A DNA stretch of 34,588 nucleotides from Gammaproteobacteria bacterium (GTDB lineage Bacteria > Pseudomonadota > Gammaproteobacteria > Pseudomonadales > Azotimanducaceae). The notes beneath the pieces were generated by a model. The model searched no databases. It was not told where the DNA came from and saw only the letters and a list, made by a program, of their open reading frames with translations. How positions within the stretch are numbered: position 1 is the stretch's first letter; the number at the start of each line of letters is the position of its first letter. Positions 24,305 to 32,082 of this stretch are shown one piece after another. The translations under genes were made by a program, and so were the position numbers. The stretch spans positions 1 through 34,588 of the forward strand of contig VXYV01000002.1 of the NCBI GenBank assembly GCA_009845835.1, read 5' to 3'.

Positions 24305-25159
24305 CTAAGTAACTTTCGCGTCCGTAACTCGGTTTTGTAACCTACCAACATTAGAAATCTCTACTTCCACAGTATCACCTGTTTTTAAGTAAATCGGTGG
24401 TTGTCGCGCGAAACCAACGCCGCCAGGTGTACCCGTAACGATAACATCGCCAACCTCCAGTTCAACAAAAGTCGAACAATACTCCACCAGTTCGCCGAAC
24501 CCAAACACAAGATCTGAAGACTTTCCGTATTGCATTCGTTCGCCGTTTAAATACGTCGAAAGCTCTAGGGTGTTTAAATCACCGACTTCTTCGGGTGTCA
24601 CAATCCAAGGACCAAATCCACCGGTTGCCATGAAATTCTTGCCAGCAGTGAATTGACTCGTATGTCTCTGATATTCTCGCACAGTAGCATCGTTGTAACA
24701 TGAAAATCCCGCGACATGGTCGAGATAATCGTGCTTAGATATGTGTCTGCCACGTTTACCGATCACTAGCGCGATCTCTCCCTCATAATCTAGGGTGTAC
24801 GATTCTTTGGGTAGTATTAAATGATCTTTATGCCCTACTTGGACACAAGCAAATCTAGTGAAAATTGTTGGAAAAGCTTCACCCCCTCTGCCAGTCTCTT
24901 GTTGGTGATCACGGTAATTTAACCCGATGCAAAGTATTTTGTCTGGATTTGGTATGGGCGGAAGGAACTGTACTAGTGATAGATCATATCGTTTAAAGAC
25001 TGATTCATCAGAAATATTGTTAATTTGGTAATTATCACTGTGTGCTATAAACGTCCGTAGATCAACATCGGGATGAGTTGAACCTACGTCGACTACCGAT
25101 GAATTGTCTACAAACCCATAAGATTTGTTTCCCTGATATTCGAATGACATCCAGCGCAT
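24305..25159 (-). CDS. fumarylacetoacetate hydrolase (FAH) family protein
   Basis: A 284-aa member of the FAH superfamily, which cleaves C-C bonds or decarboxylates and tautomerises beta-keto acids. The metal-binding acidic residues are Glu126 and Glu128 in LDYEGEIALVIGKRG, plus Asp157 in GFSCYNDATVRE. The C-terminal VGDVIVTGTPGGVGFARQPP is the family signature. The single-domain layout with the N-terminal lid and ILCIGLNYRDHQQETG resembles ureidoglycolate-lyase-type and oxaloacetate-decarboxylase-type members; the exact substrate is unknown. It is the last gene of a minus-strand run ribB-pdxA-this gene, 41 bp after pdxA, so a role in handling a small keto acid alongside PdxA is possible but not shown. 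Confidence 0.9.
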   Translation of the reverse strand: MRWMSFEYQGNKSYGFVDNSSVVDVGSTHPDVDLRTFIAHSDNYQINNISDESVFKRYDLSLVQFLPPIPNPDKILCIGLNYRDHQQETGRGGEAFPTIFTRFACVQVGHKDHLILPKESYTLDYEGEIALVIGKRGRHISKHDYLDHVAGFSCYNDATVREYQRHTSQFTAGKNFMATGGFGPWIVTPEEVGDLNTLELSTYLNGERMQYGKSSDLVFGFGELVEYCSTFVELEVGDVIVTGTPGGVGFARQPPIYLKTGDTVEVEISNVGRLQNRVTDAKVT

Positions 25160-25200
25160 AGATTTACTCAGTTTATCGAAGGTTGGTTGAGCTAGACAGA

Positions 25201-26172
25201 CTAGTGTGCGGTTCCCTGCCCCAGTCTGCTCGAAGATAGAACGATGGCTGCGTCGATGGCTGCAAGTGTACTTCGCGGATTAGCAATACCCTTTCCAGCG
25301 ATGTCGAATGCAGTGCCATGATCTACTGAAGTTCGAACAAAAGGTAACCCTAACGTCGCAGAAATGCTCTCATGGATGTTATACACTTTGATCGCAATAT
25401 GTCCCTGGTCGTGATACATCGCGAGTACTACGTCAAATTCTCCTTCGATCGCGCGATTAAAAATCGAGTCACACGGAAAAGGACCGTACGCTTCGATACC
25501 TTTTCGCTGAGCTTGTTCAACCGCAGGTGTAATTTCATCTAACTCTTCTCTGCCCAACAAACCTCCTTCGCCATTGTGTGGGTTTAGAGCAGCGATGGCT
25601 ATTCGTGCCTTTGCTAAACCCCATTGTTCAAACGATATTGCTGTAAGTTTTATTTTTTCGAGTACGTTTTCTTGGGTTACCAATCGAGCTGCTTCAATCA
25701 ATGAGTGATGGGTAGATAGATGTACCACACGAAGATTGGGTGTCATAAGCATAGTCGCGAAGGATTTCGACTTCGTCATGCGGGCGAGAATTTCTTGATG
25801 TCCCATGTCTTGACTTCCAGCGGCATGGATCGCTAGCTTATTCAACGGACAAGTCATGATTGCATCCAGTTTCCCTATGATCGCATCGGCGATGGCAGTT
25901 TCAGCTGCAGTGATAGCGATTTCACCACATGTCGCAGATACTTCCCCAAATTTGAAGTTTCGCGGTTTAGGAATGCCCACGTCAACGAAATCAACGTTTT
26001 CGTAGAGATTAGGAGCAACTTGAGCTAGTTCGATACCATCGCGACTCGACCATTTACAACCATACAACACCGGAACGCATTGAGTTCGAATCTGGTTGAA
26101 GACCTTGGCAAGAATCTCTGAACCAATACCGGCTGGATCGCCAAGTGTAATTCCAATTCGAGGTTTATCCAT
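25201..26172 (-). CDS. pdxA: 4-hydroxythreonine-4-phosphate dehydrogenase family (PdxA)
   Basis: A 323-aa NAD-dependent, metal-requiring decarboxylating dehydrogenase. In vitamin B6 synthesis it oxidises 4-phosphohydroxy-L-threonine. The N-terminal ITLGDPAGIGSEI is the family signature. Likely zinc ligands are His155 (STHHSL), His199 (LNPHNGEGG) and His254 (MYHDQGHIAIKV). C-terminal TSVDHGTAFDIAGKGIANP is conserved. The STHHSLIEAARLVTQENV segment recalls the PdxA2 branch, which acts on 4-phospho-erythronate/threonate in sugar-acid catabolism, but no DUF1537 kinase is near. Therefore the family is certain and the exact substrate less so. It starts 3 bp after the ribB stop and is probably translationally coupled. 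Confidence 0.92.
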   Translation of the reverse strand: MDKPRIGITLGDPAGIGSEILAKVFNQIRTQCVPVLYGCKWSSRDGIELAQVAPNLYENVDFVDVGIPKPRNFKFGEVSATCGEIAITAAETAIADAIIGKLDAIMTCPLNKLAIHAAGSQDMGHQEILARMTKSKSFATMLMTPNLRVVHLSTHHSLIEAARLVTQENVLEKIKLTAISFEQWGLAKARIAIAALNPHNGEGGLLGREELDEITPAVEQAQRKGIEAYGPFPCDSIFNRAIEGEFDVVLAMYHDQGHIAIKVYNIHESISATLGLPFVRTSVDHGTAFDIAGKGIANPRSTLAAIDAAIVLSSSRLGQGTAH

Positions 26173-26175
26173 GAC

Positions 26176-27273
26176 TTAATTTAGGATTTCGGTTCCACAA
26201 ACGCGAAGTCCGAAACCCTCTAGTCCGACATAATCCATTTCATGAGGCGCTAACACAGTTATGTCAGTTAAACCTAGATCGACGAGTATTTGTGCACCTA
26301 CTCCGATTTCCAACCATTCCTTAGCTCTGATAGATTCTTGACTTGGAGATTCGTTTTGACCTAATTGGTCGAGCGGCACTCCTTCAAATCCACCTCGTAA
26401 GTAAATCAAAATTCCTGCACCGACATCTGTGATGTATTTAAGCGACATGTCGATGAGTCGATCTCGATGAGTGTCCTGGGGGCCGAACACATCTTCGATG
26501 AGTCTACCGCGATGAATACGTACTAAAACAGGTTGATCTGAGTTGATTCGACCAAAAATCAGAGCTAAGTGTTCCGCATCTTCAAATTTTGTGCGATATG
26601 ATAGTGCCTTTGCAGGTCCAAATGAAGTTTGCACCGCAAACTCATCAATACGTGAAACAAGTTTTTCACGGCGTTGGCGCCAGGCAATGAGATCAGAAAT
26701 GGAAATGATGCGCAAATCGTGGTGTTGTGCAAACTCCACTAGTTCATCTAAGCGCTTCACACTACCGTCGTCGTTTACGATTTCAGCGAGTAGTCCGACA
26801 GGTGGGCAACCAGCAGCGACAGCAAGATCGATCGCGGCTTCAGTATGACCGGAACGTACCAAAACGCCACCGCGTCGTGAAATGAGCGGGAATACATGTC
26901 CTGGTCGGACGAAATCGGACGCTTGAGTATTACTATTAGCCAACGCAAGGATGGTATTCGCGCGTTCTTCAGACGAAATGCCTGTAGATAAACCGTGGCG
27001 GTAATCGACACTAACCGTAAAAGCGGTTGAAAGTGGTGCGTCGTTTTGCATAACCATAGGATCTAGTCTGAGTTGATCGGCACGTTCTTGTGTAACTGGT
27101 GCACATAGAATTCCACTGGTATGACGTACCATGAACGCGATCCGATCTGGATTGGCACAAGCTGCAGCCATCACTAGATCGCCTTCATTTTCTCGATCAT
27201 GATCATCGACAACGACCACCAACTGGCCGGTTCGAATGGAATCTATCGCTAGGTCAACGTCGTCAAATTTCAT
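26176..27273 (-). CDS. ribB: 3,4-dihydroxy-2-butanone 4-phosphate synthase with degenerate RibA-like domain
   Basis: A 365-aa two-domain protein. Residues 1-200 form RibB, which makes the four-carbon riboflavin precursor from ribulose 5-phosphate: DDHDRENEGDLVMAA (23-37), HTSGILCAP, GLSTGISSEERA, RPGHVFPL and the GHTEAAIDLAVAAG block are visible. Residues 205-365 align with GTP cyclohydrolase II (RibA), but the zinc-binding segment, which in RibA contains three cysteines, here reads RIHRGRLIEDVFGPQDTHRD (253-271) with none. So the second domain cannot be a normal cyclohydrolase; a separate ribA is expected elsewhere. The third residue of the acidic DDxDRENEGD loop is His rather than the more common Glu. 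It heads the operon with pdxA. Confidence 0.93.
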   Translation of the reverse strand: MKFDDVDLAIDSIRTGQLVVVVDDHDRENEGDLVMAAACANPDRIAFMVRHTSGILCAPVTQERADQLRLDPMVMQNDAPLSTAFTVSVDYRHGLSTGISSEERANTILALANSNTQASDFVRPGHVFPLISRRGGVLVRSGHTEAAIDLAVAAGCPPVGLLAEIVNDDGSVKRLDELVEFAQHHDLRIISISDLIAWRQRREKLVSRIDEFAVQTSFGPAKALSYRTKFEDAEHLALIFGRINSDQPVLVRIHRGRLIEDVFGPQDTHRDRLIDMSLKYITDVGAGILIYLRGGFEGVPLDQLGQNESPSQESIRAKEWLEIGVGAQILVDLGLTDITVLAPHEMDYVGLEGFGLRVCGTEILN

Positions 27274-27429
27274 GCTATTCGAGGTTATGGGTTATGGCGA
27301 TTACGAAAATTGAACCCCGACGCGGAGATATCGGGTTTGGTAATTTGACCTTATATTTTACGACCGATCGCCAATATCACTTTACGCATGCGGTTTGCTG
27401 AAATCAAACAAACATATCTTATGAAACTC

Positions 27430-27435
27430 TATAAT
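27430..27435 (+). promoter_or_regulatory. -10 element of the tRNA-Arg promoter
   Basis: A perfect TATAAT ends 13 bases before the tRNA, so the predicted start leaves a leader of about 7 bases. I cannot find a good -35 element at the right distance. Confidence 0.45.
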
Positions 27436-27448
27436 TTTGTTTCATGAT

Positions 27449-27525
27449 GCGCCCGTAGCTCAACTGGATAGAGCACCAGGCTTCGAACCTGGGGGTTCGG
27501 GGTTCGAGTCCCTGCGGGCGTGCCA
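27449..27525 (+). tRNA. tRNA-Arg (anticodon UCG), CCA encoded
   Basis: A complete cloverleaf of 77 bases. The acceptor stem pairs GCGCCCG with CGGGCGT (one G-U at the first pair). The anticodon stem CCAGG/CCTGG encloses the loop CTTCGAA, with TCG at 27483-27485, reading CGA and, by wobble, other CGN codons. The T arm has GGTTCGAGTCC, and the discriminator G is followed by an encoded CCA at 27523-27525. It sits between ribB (divergent) and feoA. Confidence 0.97.
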
Positions 27526-27622
27526 CTCGATTTCGTATTCAGCGTTAAATTTCAAGCGCACGAAAGTCGATCGTATTTCGGGTCTGTGGATTACAGATTC
27601 GCTCAAAAAAATCGAATTTTTG

Positions 27623-27650
27623 TTGAAATGTGAATGATTATCATTATCAT
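27623..27650 (+). promoter_or_regulatory. predicted promoter of feoAB
   Basis: TTGAAA (27623-27628), a 16-bp spacer, TATCAT (27645-27650). The start point would fall at about 27656-27658, on or next to the feoA ATG at 27658. The spacer and part of the -10 are covered by the Fur box. Confidence 0.45.
27630..27648. promoter_or_regulatory. Fur box upstream of feoA
   Basis: Read on the minus strand this is GATAATGATAATCATTCAC, which matches 17 of 19 positions of the Fur consensus GATAATGATAATCATTATC. It overlaps the predicted feoA promoter, so iron-loaded Fur would block RNA polymerase. Confidence 0.88.
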
Positions 27651-27657
27651 TTACATC

Positions 27658-27894
27658 ATGACTGAATTAGATAACCTTCGCAAAGGCGATCGTGCAATCG
27701 TCGTCGAATATCAAGACGAAACACCCCTAACAAATCACCTACGAGTTTTGGGACTTGTCCCCGGGACCGAATTAAGTGTTCGCAATCCCGCGCCCTTTGG
27801 CGGAATCGTTCAAATAGATTTCCGTGGGCAAAGTATCGGTCTTCGTAAACAGGACATGCAACAGGTCAAGGTACAAAAGATAGTCATGCCGTGA
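27658..27894 (+). CDS. feoA: ferrous iron transport protein A
   Basis: A 78-aa SH3-like cytoplasmic protein needed for FeoB-mediated Fe(II) uptake. Signature features are LDNLRKGDRAIVV, LTNHLRVLGLVPGTELSVRNPAPFGG and SIGLRKQDMQQVKV. An in-frame ATG 24 bases earlier (27634) would prepend MIIIIIYI; it lies inside the Fur box and is rejected. Neither ATG has a Shine-Dalgarno sequence. The predicted start of transcription falls at the chosen ATG, which raises the possibility of leaderless translation. The stop overlaps the feoB start (GTGA). Confidence 0.93.
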   Translation: MTELDNLRKGDRAIVVEYQDETPLTNHLRVLGLVPGTELSVRNPAPFGGIVQIDFRGQSIGLRKQDMQQVKVQKIVMP

Positions 27895-29984
27895 CCAAAA
27901 TCGTACTGGTCGGTAATCCAAATGTCGGCAAGACGACGCTTTTTAACTACCTGACAGCCACCGACCAATCTACCGGCAACTGGCCCGGTGTAACCGTTGA
28001 GAAGAATACCGGTCAATTTACCTATCAAGGTAATTCATGCGAAGTCGTTGACTTACCTGGCTTATTCTCACTTGAAACATCTGAAAAAGATACACAGATT
28101 GATCAGTCTATCGCGCGTGACTACTTAACTAGAGAGGATTTTGACATTGTTATCAATGTCGTAGATGCTTCAAAACTCACAAGTAATCTCTTTCTTACCA
28201 CACAACTACGAGAAAACAAATATCCAACGATTGTTGTACTGACAATGATGGATGTAACGCAAGCGCGTGGAATCAATGTCAACGTTTCATCACTCAGTTC
28301 AGCGCTCGAGTGCCCTGTCCTAGCGATCAATGCTAAGCAAAAACAAGGTTTCCGTCAGTTAGTCGAACTCATTCCTCAAATAAACGTCGATCCATTACCA
28401 AAATGCGCTTCCATCAATACACGATACCAGTTCATCGATAATTTGATTCTCGAGGTAGTTAGTAGAACTAAGCAATCACCTCGTAATTTAACTGACGTGA
28501 TTGATAGCGTGGTACTGAATCGTTACCTCGCGATTCCGATCTTTCTGATTGTCATGTATGGCATGTTCTTCTTTGCGATCAACGTCGGTTCGGCATTCAT
28601 AGACTTCTTTGACATTACACTGAACATACTTGTTGTCGAAGCACCGCGTACCGCGCTAACTGCTATAAACTGCCCCGACATTGTGACTACGATTATTGCC
28701 GACGGTGTAGGGGGAGGTATCCAACTCGTCGGAACTTTTGTCCCTGTGATTGGCTGTTTGTTCCTTTATCTCTGTGCGATCGAAGACTCTGGATACATGA
28801 ATCGTATAACCTTTATCTTAGACCGACCGATGCAAAAAATAGGGCTCCCTGGGAAAGCTCTGATTCCTCTAGTAATCGGTTTTGGCTGCAATGTCCCAGC
28901 AGTCATGGCGACACGTTCAATGGACAATCGCACAGATCGAATACTGACCGCAATAATGGCACCATTCATGTCCTGTAGTGCACGACTGACTGTTTATGTT
29001 CTGTTTGCGGTTGCTTTTTTTCCATCGAATCAACAAAACATAGTTTTTCTACTTTACCTCATTGGAATTTTGGTCGCGATTGGTTCAGTTTGGCTTGTCA
29101 AAAAACATATTCTCGAAACAAGCGAAACATCATTTCCACAGACTTTACCGACGTATCACATACCGTCGCCTAAAGCAATACTGAGTAAGACTTATCGACG
29201 GTTGAAGGGATTTGTCATTCGTGCTGGAACTGCGATAGTGTTGGTTGTAGTTGCTTTGAATTTTGTAAATTCGATTGGTACCGATGGTTCGGTCGGTAAT
29301 GAAGACACCGAAAAATCAGTACTTTCAGCTATCGGCAAAACCATCACGCCAGTGTTTTCGCCAATGGGTGTGACTCATGACAACTGGCCCGCAGCCGTTG
29401 CTATATTCACCGGTTTTTTCGCGAAAGAGGTCGTAGTAGGGACGCTAGATGCGTTGTATACACCTACTACTGAAGACAGTGGAAATTTTGATTATGGGGA
29501 ATCGTTCCAAGCAGCTCTACGCTCAATCCCTGATGGACTGTTAACAATTGGTGACGCCTTTTTGAACCCATTCGGCGTATTTGTAGATTCGACTCAGTCT
29601 ACCGTACAAATGTCTGAAGAGGTTGGGGTTTCATTGACTACCGTGCAAGCTATGCAATCTGGATTTACCGGTAAGTTAGCTGCCTTTAGCTACTTAATTT
29701 TTGTACTACTCTATATCCCGTGTGTCGCGACCATTGGAGTCATTTACAAAGAGTGCGGAGGCTTCTGGGCGACCTTTTCAGTAGTGTGGAGCGTGGCTTT
29801 GGCTTATGCACTGGCAGTATTCTGCTATCAAACTGGTATTATTCTCGACCAACCGACCCAAGCGTTGATAACAATAGGCATAGTAGCAGTCTCGATGTTT
29901 GTTCTCTTCCGTCTATTGGTGTTTTTTGGGAAACGAAGTGAGATTAGTGTGAACCGTAGAATTGCAGTCGTCGAAACACACTGA
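27891..29984 (+). CDS. feoB: ferrous iron transporter FeoB
   Basis: A 697-aa inner-membrane Fe(II) permease with an N-terminal GTPase domain. G1 is GNPNVGKTTLFN, the switch region is GNWPGVTVEKNTG, and G3 is DLPG. The G4 motif reads TMMD where FeoB usually has NxxD, so the first position is altered and could weaken guanine recognition. Membrane segments begin at about residue 210, with the two Gate-type blocks and IEDSGYMNRITFILDRPMQKIGLPGKALIPLVIGFGCNVPAVMATR conserved. GTG 27891 overlaps the feoA stop by 4 bases, indicating translational coupling. No feoC follows. It is somewhat shorter than E. coli FeoB (773 aa). Confidence 0.96.
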   Translation: MTKIVLVGNPNVGKTTLFNYLTATDQSTGNWPGVTVEKNTGQFTYQGNSCEVVDLPGLFSLETSEKDTQIDQSIARDYLTREDFDIVINVVDASKLTSNLFLTTQLRENKYPTIVVLTMMDVTQARGINVNVSSLSSALECPVLAINAKQKQGFRQLVELIPQINVDPLPKCASINTRYQFIDNLILEVVSRTKQSPRNLTDVIDSVVLNRYLAIPIFLIVMYGMFFFAINVGSAFIDFFDITLNILVVEAPRTALTAINCPDIVTTIIADGVGGGIQLVGTFVPVIGCLFLYLCAIEDSGYMNRITFILDRPMQKIGLPGKALIPLVIGFGCNVPAVMATRSMDNRTDRILTAIMAPFMSCSARLTVYVLFAVAFFPSNQQNIVFLLYLIGILVAIGSVWLVKKHILETSETSFPQTLPTYHIPSPKAILSKTYRRLKGFVIRAGTAIVLVVVALNFVNSIGTDGSVGNEDTEKSVLSAIGKTITPVFSPMGVTHDNWPAAVAIFTGFFAKEVVVGTLDALYTPTTEDSGNFDYGESFQAALRSIPDGLLTIGDAFLNPFGVFVDSTQSTVQMSEEVGVSLTTVQAMQSGFTGKLAAFSYLIFVLLYIPCVATIGVIYKECGGFWATFSVVWSVALAYALAVFCYQTGIILDQPTQALITIGIVAVSMFVLFRLLVFFGKRSEISVNRRIAVVETH

Positions 29985-29999
29985 TTGAATACTGTGAGA

Positions 30000-30932
30000 T
30001 TAGTCCCCTTCAAGACGACCGTCGCGTTCCAGGTCTCGACAGCGCACAAGATGATAAATGGCTTTTACTTCATAACCATGCCGTTCATAGATTCGCCCTA
30101 GGTTATGATGTGCCATCGCAACATTCGGCGCGCGTTTGTAGTACTTAACAGCTAAATCGAACTCATCAAGCGTATCGAAAATGGTACCGAGGTTGTAACT
30201 AGCAAGCTCGCTATTTGGACAAATCTCAAGAACTTTTTCATAGAGTTTTTTCGCCTCTCGTAATTTGTCATCTAGTTGTAAAAGTCTTCCAAGATTCAGA
30301 TATGCATCGAAGTTTGAAGCATCGGCTTGAATAGCTTTTCGATAGGTTTTTTGGGCATATTTGAACTCTTTTAATGATTCCAAATGAATGCCGATATTAA
30401 ACCAATCTTCGCTTGTTAGAAGATCACCTCTTAAACAATCTTCGATCATATTTAAGTCCAAGGCTGCTCCAGATTCTTGCAATCTTTGTCGCACCTTAGC
30501 TACGGGTAGTTGTTGGATTTCGGCGGGTTCAACATTTTGTTTCGGTTCAAAATCTAGATAAGACTGGCCACTCGAAACGTGCCAAATTTCATCCCTGTCG
30601 TGTACCACGAGAGCGTCGCCCACTGGCTGAATCTTGAGTGAAGATAGTGGAATATCGTAACCGAAATGTTCACGAATATCGGACAGCTGTTCTAGAATCG
30701 AACCGAAAGGTAGGTTTCTACTTATCCATTTTCCAATGTTGCGTAAGGTAACAACGTCCTGAAACAAATACGTTATTGGCGAACGCGTCGAAGGAGTTGT
30801 TGTGACTAGATTCAAACGCGCGACATCGCGAATCTGTTTAGCTGTAAGACCCGTGAAACGTTGGACTTCCTCCGCAGTATGCCAGGGACCCTGTTCTGTG
30901 TAATTAGAAATAGAAGAAAATTGAAAATTCAC
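30000..30932 (-). CDS. MerR-type DNA-binding domain fused to TPR repeats
   Basis: A 310-aa protein with a MerR-like helix-turn-helix at the N-terminus (WHTAEEVQRFTGLTAKQIRDVARLNLV, then FQDVVTLRNIGKWI), a middle region of about 80 residues (LVVHDRDEIWHVSSGQSYLDF), and tetratricopeptide repeats from about residue 175 (EDWFNIGIHLESLKEFKYAQKTYRKAI and DAYLNLGRLLQLDDKLREAKKLYEKVL onward). This arrangement suggests a regulator whose TPR part binds a partner protein instead of the metal or drug sensor of classical MerR proteins. Start is GTG 30932 without a strong ribosome-binding site. It is convergent with feoB and follows a DUF6491-like gene on the same strand at 39 bp. Confidence 0.8.
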   Translation of the reverse strand: MNFQFSSISNYTEQGPWHTAEEVQRFTGLTAKQIRDVARLNLVTTTPSTRSPITYLFQDVVTLRNIGKWISRNLPFGSILEQLSDIREHFGYDIPLSSLKIQPVGDALVVHDRDEIWHVSSGQSYLDFEPKQNVEPAEIQQLPVAKVRQRLQESGAALDLNMIEDCLRGDLLTSEDWFNIGIHLESLKEFKYAQKTYRKAIQADASNFDAYLNLGRLLQLDDKLREAKKLYEKVLEICPNSELASYNLGTIFDTLDEFDLAVKYYKRAPNVAMAHHNLGRIYERHGYEVKAIYHLVRCRDLERDGRLEGD

Positions 30933-30971
30933 TTTATGTTGGAAGCGAGTTCTGGAATAAAAGGGACAACT

Positions 30972-31556
30972 TCATTCCACGACTTTTAAAGCGATTCCTC
31001 GTTTTAACTGATCTAGTTGAACTTCACTGACCTTCTCGAATCCAGGTATGCGACATGAACCAGAAGTTCCAGCAGTAGCGTTAAAGACATCTTGAGAAGA
31101 CACACTTACATGATCATCTTTGCACAATCTACCGTTGGAAGTTCGCATGTGAAATCCTAGCCTTGAGTTTGGTTTAAGACCCAAACAAATCGCGTCGAAC
31201 TGTATCACAACCTCCTCATCAACTCGACGAACTTCTAACACGACAAACCGAGAACTGAGTACCTCGTATTGACGTACGTCGTCGGCAATGACACAATTCA
31301 TTTTGTTCGCATAATCGTTAGGGTATGGTTTGCGATTTAAGATATCGGTCAAACTAAGTTCTTCTTCCTCGTCGTTCGTGCTTTGCTGTTCATTCGTATT
31401 TTCAGTTGGTGATTCTTCCTGCTTCTCTTCTGCAAAAATAATCTGATTCTGCCCGAACGGGATTGCGACGACGAGACCAATCAACAGCACACTCGCAAGA
31501 ACGATACAAGTACGAACTAGCAATAAATTTATCTTGTTTGCTTGCTTAGAAACCAC
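30972..31556 (-). CDS. exported DUF6491-like protein
   Basis: A 194-aa protein with a membrane-spanning signal segment (LLLVRTCIVLASVLLIGLVVAIPF), then a Glu/Asn/Gln-rich low-complexity linker (roughly residues 43-67), then a small domain with four cysteines. Its pattern of a first Cys, then CLGLKPNSRLGFHMRTSNGRLC, then a final Cys before IPGFEKVS resembles the DUF6491 family, whose members are small periplasmic or lipoprotein-like domains of unknown function. GTG 31556 is the likely start. A perfect palindrome lies 52 bp upstream. Family assignment is by motif memory only. Confidence 0.65.
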   Translation of the reverse strand: MVSKQANKINLLLVRTCIVLASVLLIGLVVAIPFGQNQIIFAEEKQEESPTENTNEQQSTNDEEEELSLTDILNRKPYPNDYANKMNCVIADDVRQYEVLSSRFVVLEVRRVDEEVVIQFDAICLGLKPNSRLGFHMRTSNGRLCKDDHVSVSSQDVFNATAGTSGSCRIPGFEKVSEVQLDQLKRGIALKVVE

Positions 31557-31607
31557 AACTCAACTTCACGTAGAACGAAAAAAGTTACAAACCCTTTACT
31601 AATTGTA

Positions 31608-31623
31608 TGAATCTTAAGATTCA
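31608..31623. promoter_or_regulatory. 16-bp perfect palindrome upstream of DUF6491-like gene
   Basis: TGAATCTTAAGATTCA is fully self-complementary over 16 bp. It sits in the gap between the SCP2-like stop and the DUF6491-like start, 52 bp before the latter, and could be an operator. A TTGAAT overlapping it on the minus strand might be a -35 element. Confidence 0.4.
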
Positions 31624-31679
31624 AAATCTATCGCTCAAAGGACTCAACGCTTGTCAACACAACAAGAACGTGAACTAAA

Positions 31680-32069
31680 CTACTTGTAAAGTCTACAACC
31701 GATATCCAAAAATGCCTGTACTGAACGATGAAATCGAAGGAATTTCAAATAATTCATTGGTGATGCGAATTCTAAGACGTTATTTCGAAGGTTAAAGACT
31801 AAAATCGACGGAGATTTCCCTGAAACTCGGCGGCGTAGGTAGAACTTCCACTGCTTTGTTGACATCGAGATCAACACATCTACTTTATCCAAAATATCTG
31901 TTACCTCAGCGTCGTCGTTACTGCTTACCCAAACAGACTTAAATTCGACGATTCGACAGTTAGTCTCAGATCGAAACCCTACCAAAATATTCGCAGGACC
32001 GAAATCACGATAACTGGTACTATTATTGACTTCAGCGACGGTAGATTTCAACCAAGCAAAGTCAGTCAT
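31680..32069 (-). CDS. small SCP2-like (sterol-carrier-type) protein
   Basis: A 129-aa protein. The stretch from about residue 60, DILDKVDVLISMSTKQWKFYL, followed by a central variable part and NNVLEFASPMNYLKFLRFHRSVQAFLDIG, follows the layout of SCP2-type domains: a strand with VxIS, a helix beginning xxW, a strand with an xxxG/A.P turn, and a last helix. These domains bind hydrophobic ligands or serve as lipid-handling accessory subunits. The classical sequence signature is weak, so this is a tentative assignment. It follows the next gene upstream by 13 bp, clearly as one operon. Confidence 0.5.
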   Translation of the reverse strand: MTDFAWLKSTVAEVNNSTSYRDFGPANILVGFRSETNCRIVEFKSVWVSSNDDAEVTDILDKVDVLISMSTKQWKFYLRRRVSGKSPSILVFNLRNNVLEFASPMNYLKFLRFHRSVQAFLDIGCRLYK

Positions 32070-32082
32070 CGTTGCTATCTCT

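Noticed and set aside
27274-27448. Possible FMN riboswitch in front of ribB.
   Set aside because: None of the conserved RFN segments is present in the 175 bases upstream of ribB, which also hold the tRNA promoter.
27604-27622. An AT-only inverted repeat after the tRNA as a terminator.
   Set aside because: The stem is only A-T pairs and would be too weak for intrinsic termination.
27634-27657. An upstream ATG for feoA giving MIIIIIYI.
   Set aside because: It lies within the Fur box; the repeated Ile codons are an artefact of the ATTATC pattern of the operator.
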